Source of the DNA: Rhodoglobus sp.
Lineage (GTDB): Bacteria > Actinomycetota > Actinomycetes > Actinomycetales > Microbacteriaceae
Direction: 5' to 3'
DNA length: 64,000 bases
Assembly: GCA_025464445.1 (NCBI GenBank)
Contig: JAODLY010000044.1
Span: 1 to 64,000, forward strand
Below are positions 34,362-43,661 of this stretch, piece after piece (position 1 is the stretch's first letter; each line of letters begins with the position of its first letter). The notes below the pieces were generated by a model. The model did no database searches. It was not told where the DNA came from and saw nothing but the letters and a program-made list of their open reading frames with translations. Made by a program: the position numbers and the translations under genes.

Positions 34362-34604
34362 TTGAGTTACTCTCTGCGTGTCCAGGCCCGGTCGACTGAC
34401 TACGACATCATCGATGAGTCCGGGGGCGCGCTCGGCCAGGTCATTCAATCCGCGAGCGGATTCACCACATACCTGTTTGGCGATTTCGAGGCACTACTCC
34501 CCCCGTGCGCGACCGCCGACGAGGCTCTTGACGCTTTCGAAGATTGGGCCGCGAGCAATACCACCGACAACACCCTCGTCATTCCCGAAGCACCCCCGGA
34601 GTAG
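34362..34604 (+). CDS. Hypothetical protein (80 aa)
   Basis: No family recognised. TTG start with AGGAGG at about 34349, suitably spaced. The protein is acidic with a Thr/Tyr-rich core and lacks membrane segments. It converges with the polyphosphate-kinase gene. Confidence 0.6.
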   Translation: MSYSLRVQARSTDYDIIDESGGALGQVIQSASGFTTYLFGDFEALLPPCATADEALDAFEDWAASNTTDNTLVIPEAPPE

Positions 34605-34625
34605 TAGCGGCACGCTCTATCTCCG

Positions 34626-35438
34626 CTACTTCAATAGCGTTGCGGCGTGGTCGGGCACGTACCGGAATTGTTCTTTGGGAGGGCGTTCATAGTCATCCGC
34701 GCTCGGCCGATCGGGGACCTTGAGATCTTCCGGGTCGAGGTGCTCGTAGGGGATCATCGAGAGAAGGTGATTGATGGTGTTGAGCCTGGCGGCGCGCTTG
34801 TCGTCGCTTTCGACTGTCCACCAAGGGGCCTCGTGCGTGTCAGTGCGCTCGAACATCTCGTCTTTCGCTCGGGAGTAGTCCTCCCACTTGCTGATCGACT
34901 GCATATCGGTCTTCGAGAGCTTCCAGCGGCGCAGCGGATCCTTCTTGCGGGACTTGAAGCGTCTCTCCTGCTCCTCGTCCGAGACGGAGTACCAGTACTT
35001 GATCAGGATGATGCCGTCTTCGACCAGTAAACGCTCGAGAACGGGGGTTTGCTTGAGGAAGCTTTCGTATTCCGACGGCGTGCAGTAGCCCATGACCCGC
35101 TCGACGCCGGCCCGGTTGTACCAGGACCGGTCCATGAGCACAATCTCACCCTTGGTGGGAAGCCGCTCGATGTAGCGCTGGTAGTACCACTGTCCGCGTT
35201 GCCGCTCGCTGGGTTGCGGCAGCGCCACTACGCGAGCGGAGCGCGGATTCAGGTACTCCGTCACGCGCTTTATGGCACCGCCCTTGCCCGCGGCATCCCG
35301 GCCCTCGAAGATCACGAGCACCCTGGCGCCCTTCTCCGTGACCCAGCGCTGCATGTTGACAAGCTCCACCTGCAGCTTCTCGAGCTCCTTCTCGTACGCC
35401 TTCCTGGGCACCCTCTTGCTCGTCGCGGCCTTACTCAT
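34626..35438 (-). CDS. ppk2: Polyphosphate kinase 2 family protein
   Basis: A 270-residue PPK2, class I length. GRDAAGKGG (46-54) is the Walker A, DRSWYNRAGVERVMGYC carries the Walker B Asp and the adjoining lid, and KYWYSVSDEEQERRFKSR the basic lid region. It transfers phosphate between polyphosphate and nucleotides. ATG at 35438 overlaps the end of the DAG-kinase-like gene by 8 nt, so the two are translated together. Confidence 0.94.
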   Translation of the reverse strand: MSKAATSKRVPRKAYEKELEKLQVELVNMQRWVTEKGARVLVIFEGRDAAGKGGAIKRVTEYLNPRSARVVALPQPSERQRGQWYYQRYIERLPTKGEIVLMDRSWYNRAGVERVMGYCTPSEYESFLKQTPVLERLLVEDGIILIKYWYSVSDEEQERRFKSRKKDPLRRWKLSKTDMQSISKWEDYSRAKDEMFERTDTHEAPWWTVESDDKRAARLNTINHLLSMIPYEHLDPEDLKVPDRPSADDYERPPKEQFRYVPDHAATLLK

Positions 35439-36441
35439 CGGCCGGCACCTTAAGGCGCAACGCACCGGCCTGAACCTTGGTCGTGAAGGCCACCGCCTCG
35501 CCGAACGGATCGCCGTCCAGTTCGATTTCATCGCCGCGGCTCAAGCGCACCTCGAACTCGGGGAGTTGCGCGAAGTCGACTGCGTCTACGTCGATGCCGT
35601 CGACTTTTCGACCGAGCTTCGTTCGCTTGATGATGCCGTTCTCCCAGAAGACTTTGAAGATCACCTGCAGCCAGCCGCGGAAGGACTCTGGTTTCAGGAT
35701 CACGACGTCGAGTAGCCCGTCGTCGAGGACCGCGTCGGGAAGAAGGAGGATGTTGGCGGGGAGCGAGCCGCAATTGCCCACAATCACCGATTGCGCGCGG
35801 GCGGGCCTCCTCTGCACCTGATCGGAGCGATATCGGATGCGAAGCGAGTTCCTGTCCCTGAGTACGGTCGCGAGGGCCCTCGCATAGGCGAGCCACCCGA
35901 CCTTCTCCTTGAGTTCGGGATCGGTGTTGCTCATGATCTTGGCGTCAAGGCCGACGCCCGCCATGACGAGGAAGGTGTGTGTTTCTGTGCTGCCGTCGGC
36001 CCTGGCAATCTCGATGGACGCGGCGTCGATCGCCCGATCGATGCCGCTGAAGGCCGCGCTCATCGAGCGCTCCAGGTCGTCGACAGCGAGATTCAGGTTG
36101 CGAGCCAGGAGGTTACCGGTTCCCGAAGGTACCAGGCACAGCGCTACGTCGGTGTCCACCAGGACTTCGGCGACGGCCCTGACCGTGCCATCCCCGCCCG
36201 CGACGATCACAACGCTGGCGCCGGCCTCCATGGCTTCGGTCGCCTGTCCGCCTCCTGGGTCGTCGCTCGTGGTCTCGAGCCACAAGGCCGTCCAACCCCT
36301 CGCATGCTCACTGGTCTCGACCACCCGCTTGATGTCGGAGACATCCACCTTTGTCGGGTTGTACACGACCGCGACGAGGTTTGCGGCGGCCGTAGCATCC
36401 GAAAGACTCGCGCCTGTTGGCTCGATCTGGGCAGGCGACAT
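35431..36441 (-). CDS. Diacylglycerol/lipid kinase family protein (DagK-like)
   Basis: A 336-residue lipid kinase. GGDGTVRAVAE (82-92) is the nucleotide motif, PSGTGNLLARNL (105-116) follows, and LPDAVLDDGLLDVVI is the usual C-terminal active-site segment. It phosphorylates diacylglycerol or a related lipid. Coupled with PPK2 downstream. The N-terminal 20 residues are poorly ordered, and a shorter start is possible. Confidence 0.9.
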   Translation of the reverse strand: MSPAQIEPTGASLSDATAAANLVAVVYNPTKVDVSDIKRVVETSEHARGWTALWLETTSDDPGGGQATEAMEAGASVVIVAGGDGTVRAVAEVLVDTDVALCLVPSGTGNLLARNLNLAVDDLERSMSAAFSGIDRAIDAASIEIARADGSTETHTFLVMAGVGLDAKIMSNTDPELKEKVGWLAYARALATVLRDRNSLRIRYRSDQVQRRPARAQSVIVGNCGSLPANILLLPDAVLDDGLLDVVILKPESFRGWLQVIFKVFWENGIIKRTKLGRKVDGIDVDAVDFAQLPEFEVRLSRGDEIELDGDPFGEAVAFTTKVQAGALRLKVPADE

Positions 36442-36518
36442 GTCCCGATCCTAGGCGGCGAGGTCCCGTCGAGGCTCGCCCTTGACTTTGACGCGGAAAT
36501 GGCCGTTAAGCTGCCAAC

Positions 36519-37322
36519 ATGAGCCCTGAAGTCGAGAGTGCCATAGTCGAAGCGCGGAGGATGCGCCCGCTTCGATTCCTCGCTCGCCTGGGATTCGCCG
36601 TCAACGGTCTTCTCCATGCCGTCATCGGGTTCCTCGCCATCAGCGTTGCAGCCAACGGCGGCGGCCAGGCGGATCAATCCGGCGCGCTGGCCCAGATCGC
36701 AGCCGGCCCGGGAGGAGGTGTCATCCTCTGGACGGTGTCAATCGGTCTCGCAGCACTCGGGCTCTGGTTGATCATCGGCGCATTCCTGGCCCCCTCCGCG
36801 GATCGTTCGAAATGGGTTACCCATCTTCTGGTGGAGGTAGGCAAGGGCCTTGCCTACCTATTCCTCGCGGGCACCGCATTCACGTTCGCACGAGGGGGTT
36901 CGACCAACAGCGAGGGAGATGCCCGTTCGATCAGCTCAACCCTGCTGGCCGCGCCCGGCGGGGTTTTCGTCTTGGTTCTGATCGCAGTCGCGGTTGCCGC
37001 GATCGGCGTCTACTTCGTCGTGAAGGGCGTCCGAAAGCGATTCACTCGCGACATCGCGGTGCCGGCCGGAGCGAACGGCCGGGTGGTGGTCATCCTCGGC
37101 GTGTTCGGATACGTCGCGAAAGGAGTCGCGCTGCTCATCGTTGGTGTACTACTTGCTGCCGCGGCCTTGACGGTTGATCCGTCGATGGCGTCGGGACTCG
37201 ACGGAGCGCTCAAATCGCTCGTCGCGCTGCCCTTCGGCCAACTCATCCTCACCCTTATCGGCGTCGGGTTCATCGCCTACGGCGCCTACTCGCTCGTGCG
37301 AGCACGGATCGCGCGGCTTTAG
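36519..37322 (+). CDS. DUF1206 integral membrane protein
   Basis: A 267-residue protein with six membrane helices arranged as three similar pairs (LARLGFAVNGLLHAVIGFLA, KGLAYLFLAGTAFTF and FGYVAKGVALLIVGVLLAAA begin alternate units), the DUF1206 pattern. Function unknown. TTGACT (36482-36487) and TAAGCT (36507-36512) may be its promoter, with a near-leaderless start. Its end overlaps the convergent PAP2 gene. Confidence 0.9.
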   Translation: MSPEVESAIVEARRMRPLRFLARLGFAVNGLLHAVIGFLAISVAANGGGQADQSGALAQIAAGPGGGVILWTVSIGLAALGLWLIIGAFLAPSADRSKWVTHLLVEVGKGLAYLFLAGTAFTFARGGSTNSEGDARSISSTLLAAPGGVFVLVLIAVAVAAIGVYFVVKGVRKRFTRDIAVPAGANGRVVVILGVFGYVAKGVALLIVGVLLAAAALTVDPSMASGLDGALKSLVALPFGQLILTLIGVGFIAYGAYSLVRARIARL

Positions 37323-38047
37323 CCACGAACACGCGTGGTGCGGTGTGTGTCGATGGCGATCACTGCACCGAGGATGACCAGCGAAAGCGAGAGCGAGGCG
37401 AGGGCGTCAGTCGGCCAGTGATAGCCGAGGTAGATGCGGCTCACGGAGGCCACGGCGATCAGCACGAGCGCCACACAGTACGCGAGAGCCGCAATTCGCG
37501 GGGTTCCCCGGCGTGAGAACACGAGGTATGCCAAGAGCAGGAGAAAGTCGGCAGCTCCGAGAACATGCCCCGAAGGAAACGAGAACGTGGTGTCGGTGCC
37601 GAACAGCATCTGGTCCACCGGAGGTCGCGCTCTGCCCACAAGTCTCGTGACGATCTGCACGATAATGAGCCCGGTCAGCATCCCGCCTGCGAGCAGGAGG
37701 GGGCGCCAGAGGTGCCGTGCGAAGAAGCTCCAGGCGACGATGACGATGAGCACCACGATCGGCAACACCACCGGCCCGAAGATGATGGCCAGCCAAATCA
37801 TCACCGAGGTGAGCGTGGGCGAGTGGGACTTTGCCAACCACGCCGCGAACGGTGCGTCGAGCGCGGAAGTCTGGTGCTGCAGCACATCGATCAAGAGGAT
37901 CAGGAAGAAGACCAGTCCCGTGATGGCCAAAGCCGCGGCCCAAATGTAAAGCGATCTCCTCGTCGACGCCGGGAGTTGCCGCACTTCGACGATGAATTTT
38001 TGATTGAACCCGCGCATTCGCTCGCGGCGGCTCAACGCTTGCTGCAT
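37319..38047 (-). CDS. PAP2-family membrane phosphatase
   Basis: A 242-residue, six-helix protein with the three phosphatase motifs: GRARPP, FPSGHVLG and SRIYLGYHWPTD. It dephosphorylates lipid phosphates such as phosphatidate or undecaprenyl pyrophosphate at the outer face of the membrane. GGGAG lies six bases before the ATG at 38047. The neighbouring DAG kinase and PAP2 could cycle one lipid phosphate in opposite directions (inference). Confidence 0.92.
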   Translation of the reverse strand: MQQALSRRERMRGFNQKFIVEVRQLPASTRRSLYIWAAALAITGLVFFLILLIDVLQHQTSALDAPFAAWLAKSHSPTLTSVMIWLAIIFGPVVLPIVVLIVIVAWSFFARHLWRPLLLAGGMLTGLIIVQIVTRLVGRARPPVDQMLFGTDTTFSFPSGHVLGAADFLLLLAYLVFSRRGTPRIAALAYCVALVLIAVASVSRIYLGYHWPTDALASLSLSLVILGAVIAIDTHRTTRVRG

Positions 38048-38310
38048 CTCCTGCTCCCATCCATGCGCCTCAGCACTAGGGCGCCATCGTAATACAGCAC
38101 CTCCAGGCCGCGCGATCCTGGGCGCAGGGCAGCCGCGTTGCCGAGATCGGTCAGCACAAGAGTGGCAGGGCGTTCAACGACACGTACACTCCCTTGGCTC
38201 GGCACCTTTTTCGACGCTTCAGCCACACGACGAGGAGCGCAAGCATTTCTTGACATGGGTGGGCAAACCGGTCGCCGGTTCCTACTATGGAAATCACGGA
38301 GGTAGGGAAC

Positions 38311-39216
38311 ATGAGCGAAGTCATCCATCCTCATCATCGCCACGGCTGGTGGTGGAAAACACTTCTCGCCGGTCTCGGGCTCTGGATTCTCACCATCGCC
38401 ATCACGGTGCTGACCTCCAACGCGAACCTCATCCCCACGCTCATCCTGGTTGGCAGCTTCCTGGTTCCGTTCTGCGTGGTCCTGTTCGTTATCGAGCGAG
38501 TCACGGGCAGCATCAGCACGCTGCAGGTCGTGCTGCTGTTTTTCGTGGGCGGCATCTTCGGTGTGCTCGGCGCCTCCGTGCTCGAGGTCAACCTGCAAAC
38601 GAGTATCTGGACGTTCATCGGGGTCGGTTTCATCGAAGAATTCGTCAAAGGCGTCATCCTCGTGATCGGCGGGCGCCACGTCACGCCGAGAACGCCGGTG
38701 CAGGGGGCCTTGCTCGGCGCGACCGTCGGTGCCGGGTTCGCGGCCTTCGAATCCGCCGGCTACGCCTTCAACGCGGCGATCAGCGCCCAGGGCATCAACC
38801 TCGTCTCCCTCGTGCAGACCGAAGTGCTTCGGGCGATCCTCGCCCCCGTCGGCCACATTCTCTGGACGGCGATTCTCGGCGCCGTGATCTTCGGAGCGGC
38901 GCGCTGGAGCTCCCGCATCAGGTGGGTGCTCGGCGTGATCGTGGCCTACGTCGGGGTCTCCTTGCTGCACGGCCTCTGGGACTCGCTGAACTTCCTCAGC
39001 TCGATCCTCGCGCTGGTCTTCACGGGCAACATCATGGTCGCTCTCGAGCGCGGATTCCTGCCGGCTTCCACCGCAGCGACGGTCACCGCGTTGGCCACGG
39101 TGCTCTACATCATCGGGCTCGCCATCGCCGCGGTCATCGGCCTCTTCGCGCTGTGGATGGTGCTGCGTCGAGCCAGGAAGCGCGCTGGCGTAGGAACCCA
39201 CGACCGCGTGGTTTGA
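38311..39216 (+). CDS. PrsW-family glutamic-type intramembrane protease
   Basis: A 301-residue protein with about eight to nine membrane helices. Conserved motifs are present: EEFVK (109-113), FxxxE with Glu147, and HILWTA with His182. Family members cut anti-sigma factors or similar membrane proteins. The ATG at 38311 has GGAGG eight bases upstream; an earlier ATG does not. No anti-sigma gene adjoins it, so its substrate is unknown. It marks the last clearly core-type gene before the accessory region. Confidence 0.9.
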   Translation: MSEVIHPHHRHGWWWKTLLAGLGLWILTIAITVLTSNANLIPTLILVGSFLVPFCVVLFVIERVTGSISTLQVVLLFFVGGIFGVLGASVLEVNLQTSIWTFIGVGFIEEFVKGVILVIGGRHVTPRTPVQGALLGATVGAGFAAFESAGYAFNAAISAQGINLVSLVQTEVLRAILAPVGHILWTAILGAVIFGAARWSSRIRWVLGVIVAYVGVSLLHGLWDSLNFLSSILALVFTGNIMVALERGFLPASTAATVTALATVLYIIGLAIAAVIGLFALWMVLRRARKRAGVGTHDRVV

Positions 39217-39331
39217 CCCGCATGATCGCCGTGCTCGTGCCTGCCTCGATCCCTTAGCGCTCCGGTCGCCGAGCGGGCCGAGATGAGTGACTGTCCCGTG
39301 GACTAAACGAACTGGAACCGGGTTGTGCCGG

Positions 39332-40198
39332 CTAGATATCTCCGATCGCCATCTTTATCGATTGCACGCTCGGCACGTACTTCTTCCGGGCCGTCATCCG
39401 TAGTATCCGGAGTCGGCTCAATGCGGCGATGGGTGAGAGGTCACCGTCGAGTATGTCGGTCGATCCCCACATGTATACCTGCTCGACCAAGGGTAGGCGG
39501 AGAAGGGGTCTCACCGTCGCGATCTCACCACATTCACTGAAATCGATCCCCGTAAGTTTCGAAAGAACCTCGATCGGCTTCAGATCCGTCAACTGCTTGC
39601 AGTAGCTGAAATCCAGCACCTCCAAGAGGATGTTCGACTGGAGCGGGCCGAGGTCGGAAACTCGAGCCATCGGCATCGTGAGTTTCCTCAGCTTCGGGAG
39701 GTACTCGACACCCTCCAGGCTTCCGACCCTGGGGCGATCTTTCATGCGCAGGGACAGAAGCTCCACGTTCGCGTTCAGAGGCAGGAGATCTGAATCGCCA
39801 TACGCGAGGAGGAACAGGTCGTTCAGTTTCGGTGCACCTGACACCGACTCCCGAACCTGCGCCCATGCTGCCCCCAACCCCAAAAGCCTCGGAAAGCGCG
39901 ACACATCGATCGCAACCGCCGCCGTCTGTAGGTTGAGATCCTCCAACGTCTCCGCCAACGAGTAGATGGGGTCAAGCTCAGCGTGCGTCCGCGCCAGGAT
40001 GTCCAGACGCTTGAGAGGCAGGTGCTCCAGAAAGCGAAGGTCTCGCTCCCGAAAGCCTTTGGCATAATTGAGCACCAATCCGTCGGCAAGCCCGGTCGTA
40101 ATCATCTCTCGAGCTTGCTGAGACCAGTCGCCGGTCACCACCAAATCTGTGCCGTCCGGACCCTGCACGAGCTCGTATCCGGCGTCGGTGTTCAGCAT
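39332..40198 (-). CDS. Leucine-rich-repeat-like protein (288 aa)
   Basis: Repeated LxxLxL units with 22-25-residue spacing run from about residue 55 to 275 (KRLDILAR, LEDLNLQ, VELLSLRM, LRKLTMP, LEVLDFSYC, LTGIDFSECG, VEQVYMWGS, LRILRMTA), a solenoid of cytoplasmic LRR type without signal peptide. LRR solenoids bind proteins; here no partner is obvious. Located at the edge of the accessory region. Confidence 0.75.
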   Translation of the reverse strand: MLNTDAGYELVQGPDGTDLVVTGDWSQQAREMITTGLADGLVLNYAKGFRERDLRFLEHLPLKRLDILARTHAELDPIYSLAETLEDLNLQTAAVAIDVSRFPRLLGLGAAWAQVRESVSGAPKLNDLFLLAYGDSDLLPLNANVELLSLRMKDRPRVGSLEGVEYLPKLRKLTMPMARVSDLGPLQSNILLEVLDFSYCKQLTDLKPIEVLSKLTGIDFSECGEIATVRPLLRLPLVEQVYMWGSTDILDGDLSPIAALSRLRILRMTARKKYVPSVQSIKMAIGDI

Positions 40199-40415
40199 GA
40201 ACCTAGGGTCGCACGTTACCCGGGAGGCATGAGGTCAAACGGGCTGCCCCGATCGGATTGTTGTTGCTCAACAGGCCTTCGCTTCTTCCCCCGCCCAAGG
40301 AGCCGACCTTCAGCTGTTCAAAGTGACCGGAACAGCGGAGCGCCGGGTGCGACGGTGGGAGAACGACGATTCTCGGGAGCTTGGATGCTCAGCCGTGTGG
40401 CTTTGTTCTTTTCAT

Positions 40416-40543
40416 GGATCCAAGGGGATTCGACGCCCCACCCTGCGCACGGCCGCCACACCGCGGGTGACTCGATGACACGCTGATCTTGGTGCGCAGT
40501 GCGTCGGAACCGGCGGGGACCCCTAGGTAGTTCTCAGGGCACT
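40416..40543. repeat. Copy 1 of a duplicated non-coding block upstream of the HTH gene
   Basis: This block, starting GGATCCAAGGGGATTCG and ending CTCAGGGCACT, is about 90% identical to 46059-46189. Just upstream, 40384-40418 resembles 40588-40621, so the block is also framed by degenerate ~35-bp direct repeats. The interval 40199-40415 shows no other feature. Confidence 0.8.
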
Positions 40544-40553
40544 TGAAGCGACG

Positions 40554-40616
40554 AAAATCAAGAAGCCACACGGGTACTGGGCGGTGAATGCTCAGGCCGC
40601 GTGGCTTCTTGATTTT
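40554..40616. repeat. Long hairpin immediately before the HTH gene (copy 1)
   Basis: AAAATCAAGAAGCCACACGG (40554-40573) pairs with 40597-40616 with one mismatch. The right arm ends one base before the GTG of the HTH gene. Copy 2 has a hairpin in the same position with unrelated sequence. Confidence 0.8.
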
Positions 40617-40617
40617 G

Positions 40618-40941
40618 GTGGAACTAAGAGGACAACTTTCCAACCCGCCCTTTTTGCTGGCGAAAGTACTCGACCGCAAGTGGCGATTCGCCAGCAACCA
40701 TCAGGGATCAATGGGAGCGAAGAACCAGGGTTACAAGTCGGAGATTAGTTACGAAGATTCGCCAATCCGGCCGAGCCAACAGAAACGATTGAAACCCGCA
40801 GATGTCGACGCGATCGTTGCTGGCTACGAGGGCGGAATCACGCTGGTGGAACTCGCCCACCAGCTGGGCGTGCACAAACGCACCGTCAGCGAAGCACTCA
40901 GGCGGCAAGGTGTCCCTCGCCGTGAGCATCCGAGTCGATAG
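40618..40941 (+). CDS. Small helix-turn-helix protein, recombinase-like HTH (copy 1)
   Basis: A 107-residue frame, same length and start codon context as the copy at 46264. Residues about 55-100 (RLKPADVDAIVAGYEGGITLVELAHQLGVHKRTVSEALRRQGVPRR) form a resolvase/invertase-type HTH with an AT-hook-like basic end. The N-terminal half is not recognised. No ribosome-binding site precedes the GTG because the hairpin arm is there. It may be a real DNA-binding protein or the 3' remnant of a serine-recombinase gene. Confidence 0.6.
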   Translation: MELRGQLSNPPFLLAKVLDRKWRFASNHQGSMGAKNQGYKSEISYEDSPIRPSQQKRLKPADVDAIVAGYEGGITLVELAHQLGVHKRTVSEALRRQGVPRREHPSR

Positions 40942-41327
40942 CGCCATGAAGAGAGCGGGGACCAGTTCGCTTGAGCAAATAGCGTTCAGTTCAGATGCTT
41001 TTGGAGCCAGTCGTTGTCGCCAGTGCGCTTCCAGGCGACCGGTGCGCTGGCGACTGTCACTAAGATTTTGTCGTTCGCGTCCATGAATGCAACCCACAGC
41101 CGTCTCGCACATCCGCAGCAGATTTGCTCGTGAGGATCAGCTAATGACTTTCCAGTACATGAAAATAGGTGCCGTAGGTTTTCAGATATTGATCAGGTCA
41201 TCGTAATTCTTGCCAGGTGCGCGCAAGTCATAGTTCACCATGTAGGTAGTCAGCCCGTCTCCAACCTGACCACACTCGTTCATGTTCCAGGCCAGTACCT
41301 CACCAGATCTAAAGGAGCACGGCGGTC
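40942..41327. other. Intergenic stretch, no feature recognised
   Basis: Lower-GC sequence without a convincing gene; a promoter for the following gene is expected here but no clear -35/-10 pair was identified. Confidence 0.5.
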
Positions 41328-42083
41328 ATGAGCGGAAGAACCGCGAAGGCGGCACGCCGCATTGAACGGGCTCGCCCCGCCCATGAGGTCAACGCCGCAT
41401 TCCTCATCGAGACGGCGGAGCGGATACTACGCCTCGATCTGCGCGGGGTCCCCCTTACCCGAGTCGCCCAGTTCATTGTCGGCTGGCTCCGCGCGGCGTT
41501 TGAGGAGTCTCGCGCGATCGCGCTCCTCACGCGCGCGGGCGTTGCGCATGCAGCGGCCCCGAACAGGCGGAGCTTCGCCGAGATCGTGGTGCGCCTGCAG
41601 TGGCTTCATGGCATCGCGTCCGTCGATCGAGCTGGCGCTCTGGACGCCATGCTTGAAGACGAGAAGGACCTGACACGGAAGTTCTTCAAGCACCTAAGTG
41701 AAATGGGCTATGACAGCGATGCCGACCTCACCGCGATGGATGAACTGGTGACCGAGGTGATCGAGGAGGGAAGAATCGCCCACCAGGCCAAGCGCTTCGT
41801 CGATGCGGCCAAAGCGACGAACGGTGCCAGTGTCGGCCTCTATTACGCCTGGCGCGAGGAGACTCAGTACACTCACGCCACCGGCGCCCTCGCCTCCTCC
41901 TACGCACCGGACGAGGGCGGGATGCTAGGAAAGGGAACGCCCCCGGTCGTTGACCCCGATCTCGACTCTCATCGTCTGGTAACGATGCTTTCGGTTACCT
42001 TGGTCTATCACCTGCTCATCGAGGAGGGCGTCGAATCGGACGTGGCCAAGTCGATCGTGTTGGCGTTTTTCGAGTCAGCCTGA
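41328..42083 (+). CDS. DUF5677-like protein (251 aa)
   Basis: An all-helical soluble protein. The stretch NRRSFAEIVVRLQWLHGI followed by a long helix and YYAWREETQYTHAT resembles the DUF5677 pattern (an R-S-F-E helix then a later Tyr/His element). The family is frequent in defence and mobile regions but its activity is not established. GGAG is present before the ATG. Standing alone on the plus strand among minus-strand genes. Confidence 0.6.
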   Translation: MSGRTAKAARRIERARPAHEVNAAFLIETAERILRLDLRGVPLTRVAQFIVGWLRAAFEESRAIALLTRAGVAHAAAPNRRSFAEIVVRLQWLHGIASVDRAGALDAMLEDEKDLTRKFFKHLSEMGYDSDADLTAMDELVTEVIEEGRIAHQAKRFVDAAKATNGASVGLYYAWREETQYTHATGALASSYAPDEGGMLGKGTPPVVDPDLDSHRLVTMLSVTLVYHLLIEEGVESDVAKSIVLAFFESA

Positions 42084-42185
42084 TCGCCTACCTGGTTGCG
42101 ATATCGCCTAGGCGTGAACAAGGCGAGACGCGGGTCACAACAACATCTTTGTCATAAACACCCTCGACTGCATGCTTGAGATCAG

Positions 42186-43616
42186 TCACGTCGTGGCGCT
42201 CGACTCTCGTTCGTCTTTGAAATCGAAGGCCTTAAAGGCCTCGGCCAGGAGCGGATTGCGCACTGGTGTCGCGATTTTGGACATGTCTTTGAAGGTCGTC
42301 GCCAAATTCCAGTGCTTCTGATCGGCGTCGTCGATGACGCGTAGCAAGTGCGGCATTGCAACTTCGATAGGAAAGCAGACCAATTGCTCCAGCTCACGTA
42401 GGGATACAACCAGCATCGGCGTATCCGGAGTGGGACCGTTCTCGGCGGTGTTCACATTCCCGATGTAGAAGGGCTCGCTGGTCACGAGCAGACCCACGAG
42501 GGGCCGATCGGTCGGGATGTGAGCAAACTCCGGCTGGCCCTGGCGGATGCAAGCGGCTGTCCTGTCAATTTGACTGCGGCCCTCCTCAAGCCTGCTGGCT
42601 GCAACGACGAGTCCTTGATCACCCGCCTGAGCACTGAGGCTCATCCTCGCCGACTTGCTTTCGACGAGAACTACCGCAGCAGGCGTCACCCAGATCCAGT
42701 CGATACTCTCGCTGTTCGACTTGTCGTACGTGATCGCCCCAAGCACCTGTGTGCCCGCGGCCACCCTCAACAAGTCGCCCACGTACTTCTCCGTTCGGTG
42801 GCCTAGATCATTTGTAAAGGCTGGTCCCCAAGTGCTCGCGCCCGCGTAGTAGAGGCTGCTAACCGAGATCGCGCGGCGTATGAGACGTGATTGGGGCGCC
42901 CAAACGCCATGATCACCAAGATCGACGAGCGGCCGTTCCCAGAGCGGGTTGTATGAATACCTCCGGAGAGCTGCGGGCAGTTTGGGCGAGGCATCTGTTC
43001 GGAGGCGGGCCTCCTCGACGGTCATTGTCAGATAGCTGACCAACGCCTCTATCGAACTTCGGGGCGAGATTTGTTCGAAGACCTCTTGGAAGTGGGGCAT
43101 GTCCAGAATGGAAGAGTCATACCTACCACCGTTGTTGCCAACCCAGGCGCCGACGACAATGCTCGCCCGAATGGCGTCGGGAATTGGGAGGCCGAGAATG
43201 TCTTCCCACGGGAAGGGGGGACCATACTCGGCGCTGGCCATCAGGATCTGGAGCCGAGCCATCTCTTCGAACTGCGATTCTTGATACGGGAATTGTTCGT
43301 AAAACAAAGGGGCAACTAGAGCCGCCAGAGTCGAGTTGAGCGGCTCGTCATGCGACGAGACAAACAAACCGTACAACCGCCTGAGGGAGGCCTGGGTTGG
43401 GCCCGGCGCCCCCGTCTCTGAGCCTTCGAGCAGGCTTTCCCGGGCGAGCGCCGCATAGACCCACGGAGCATCTACCTGAAGGTCAAGAGGTTTTCCGTAC
43501 CCGACGTCAACAGCGGCACTATGCGCGGCTATCAACGGGATAAGAGCAGACGGGCGGAATTTTTTTGCGGCGCTGACGACTTTCGAGTATCGGGGACTGC
43601 GGGGCTTGGCGAACAC
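42186..43616 (-). CDS. Protein with PD-(D/E)XK nuclease-like motif (476 aa)
   Basis: Residues 276-325 contain a nuclease-fold core: Glu276 in HRTEKYVG, Asp306 in SIDWIWVTPAAVVLV and Glu319-Ser-Lys321, matching the E...D...ExK order of PD-(D/E)XK enzymes such as NERD or restriction-related domains. The N-terminal 270 residues are helical and not recognised. It follows an RHH gene by 45 nt on the same strand. Likely DNA processing or defence; family unnamed. Confidence 0.65.
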   Translation of the reverse strand: MFAKPRSPRYSKVVSAAKKFRPSALIPLIAAHSAAVDVGYGKPLDLQVDAPWVYAALARESLLEGSETGAPGPTQASLRRLYGLFVSSHDEPLNSTLAALVAPLFYEQFPYQESQFEEMARLQILMASAEYGPPFPWEDILGLPIPDAIRASIVVGAWVGNNGGRYDSSILDMPHFQEVFEQISPRSSIEALVSYLTMTVEEARLRTDASPKLPAALRRYSYNPLWERPLVDLGDHGVWAPQSRLIRRAISVSSLYYAGASTWGPAFTNDLGHRTEKYVGDLLRVAAGTQVLGAITYDKSNSESIDWIWVTPAAVVLVESKSARMSLSAQAGDQGLVVAASRLEEGRSQIDRTAACIRQGQPEFAHIPTDRPLVGLLVTSEPFYIGNVNTAENGPTPDTPMLVVSLRELEQLVCFPIEVAMPHLLRVIDDADQKHWNLATTFKDMSKIATPVRNPLLAEAFKAFDFKDERESSATT

Positions 43617-43661
43617 AGTTGAACGGTAGCCCCAACCACAGTCGCTCCCACCCGAGGGTGG

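Noticed and set aside
38048-38203. Possible ~50-residue frame on the minus strand between PAP2 and PrsW genes.
   Set aside because: Coding-like look but no ribosome-binding site and no recognised family; may be a remnant.
40411-40445. The sequence ATGGATCCAAGGGGATTCGA resembles the 3' end of a tRNA on the minus strand, which would mark an integration site.
   Set aside because: The T-loop would be eight bases and the acceptor spacing is one base short; no D or anticodon arm can be drawn. Also present in copy 2 as part of a longer repeat.
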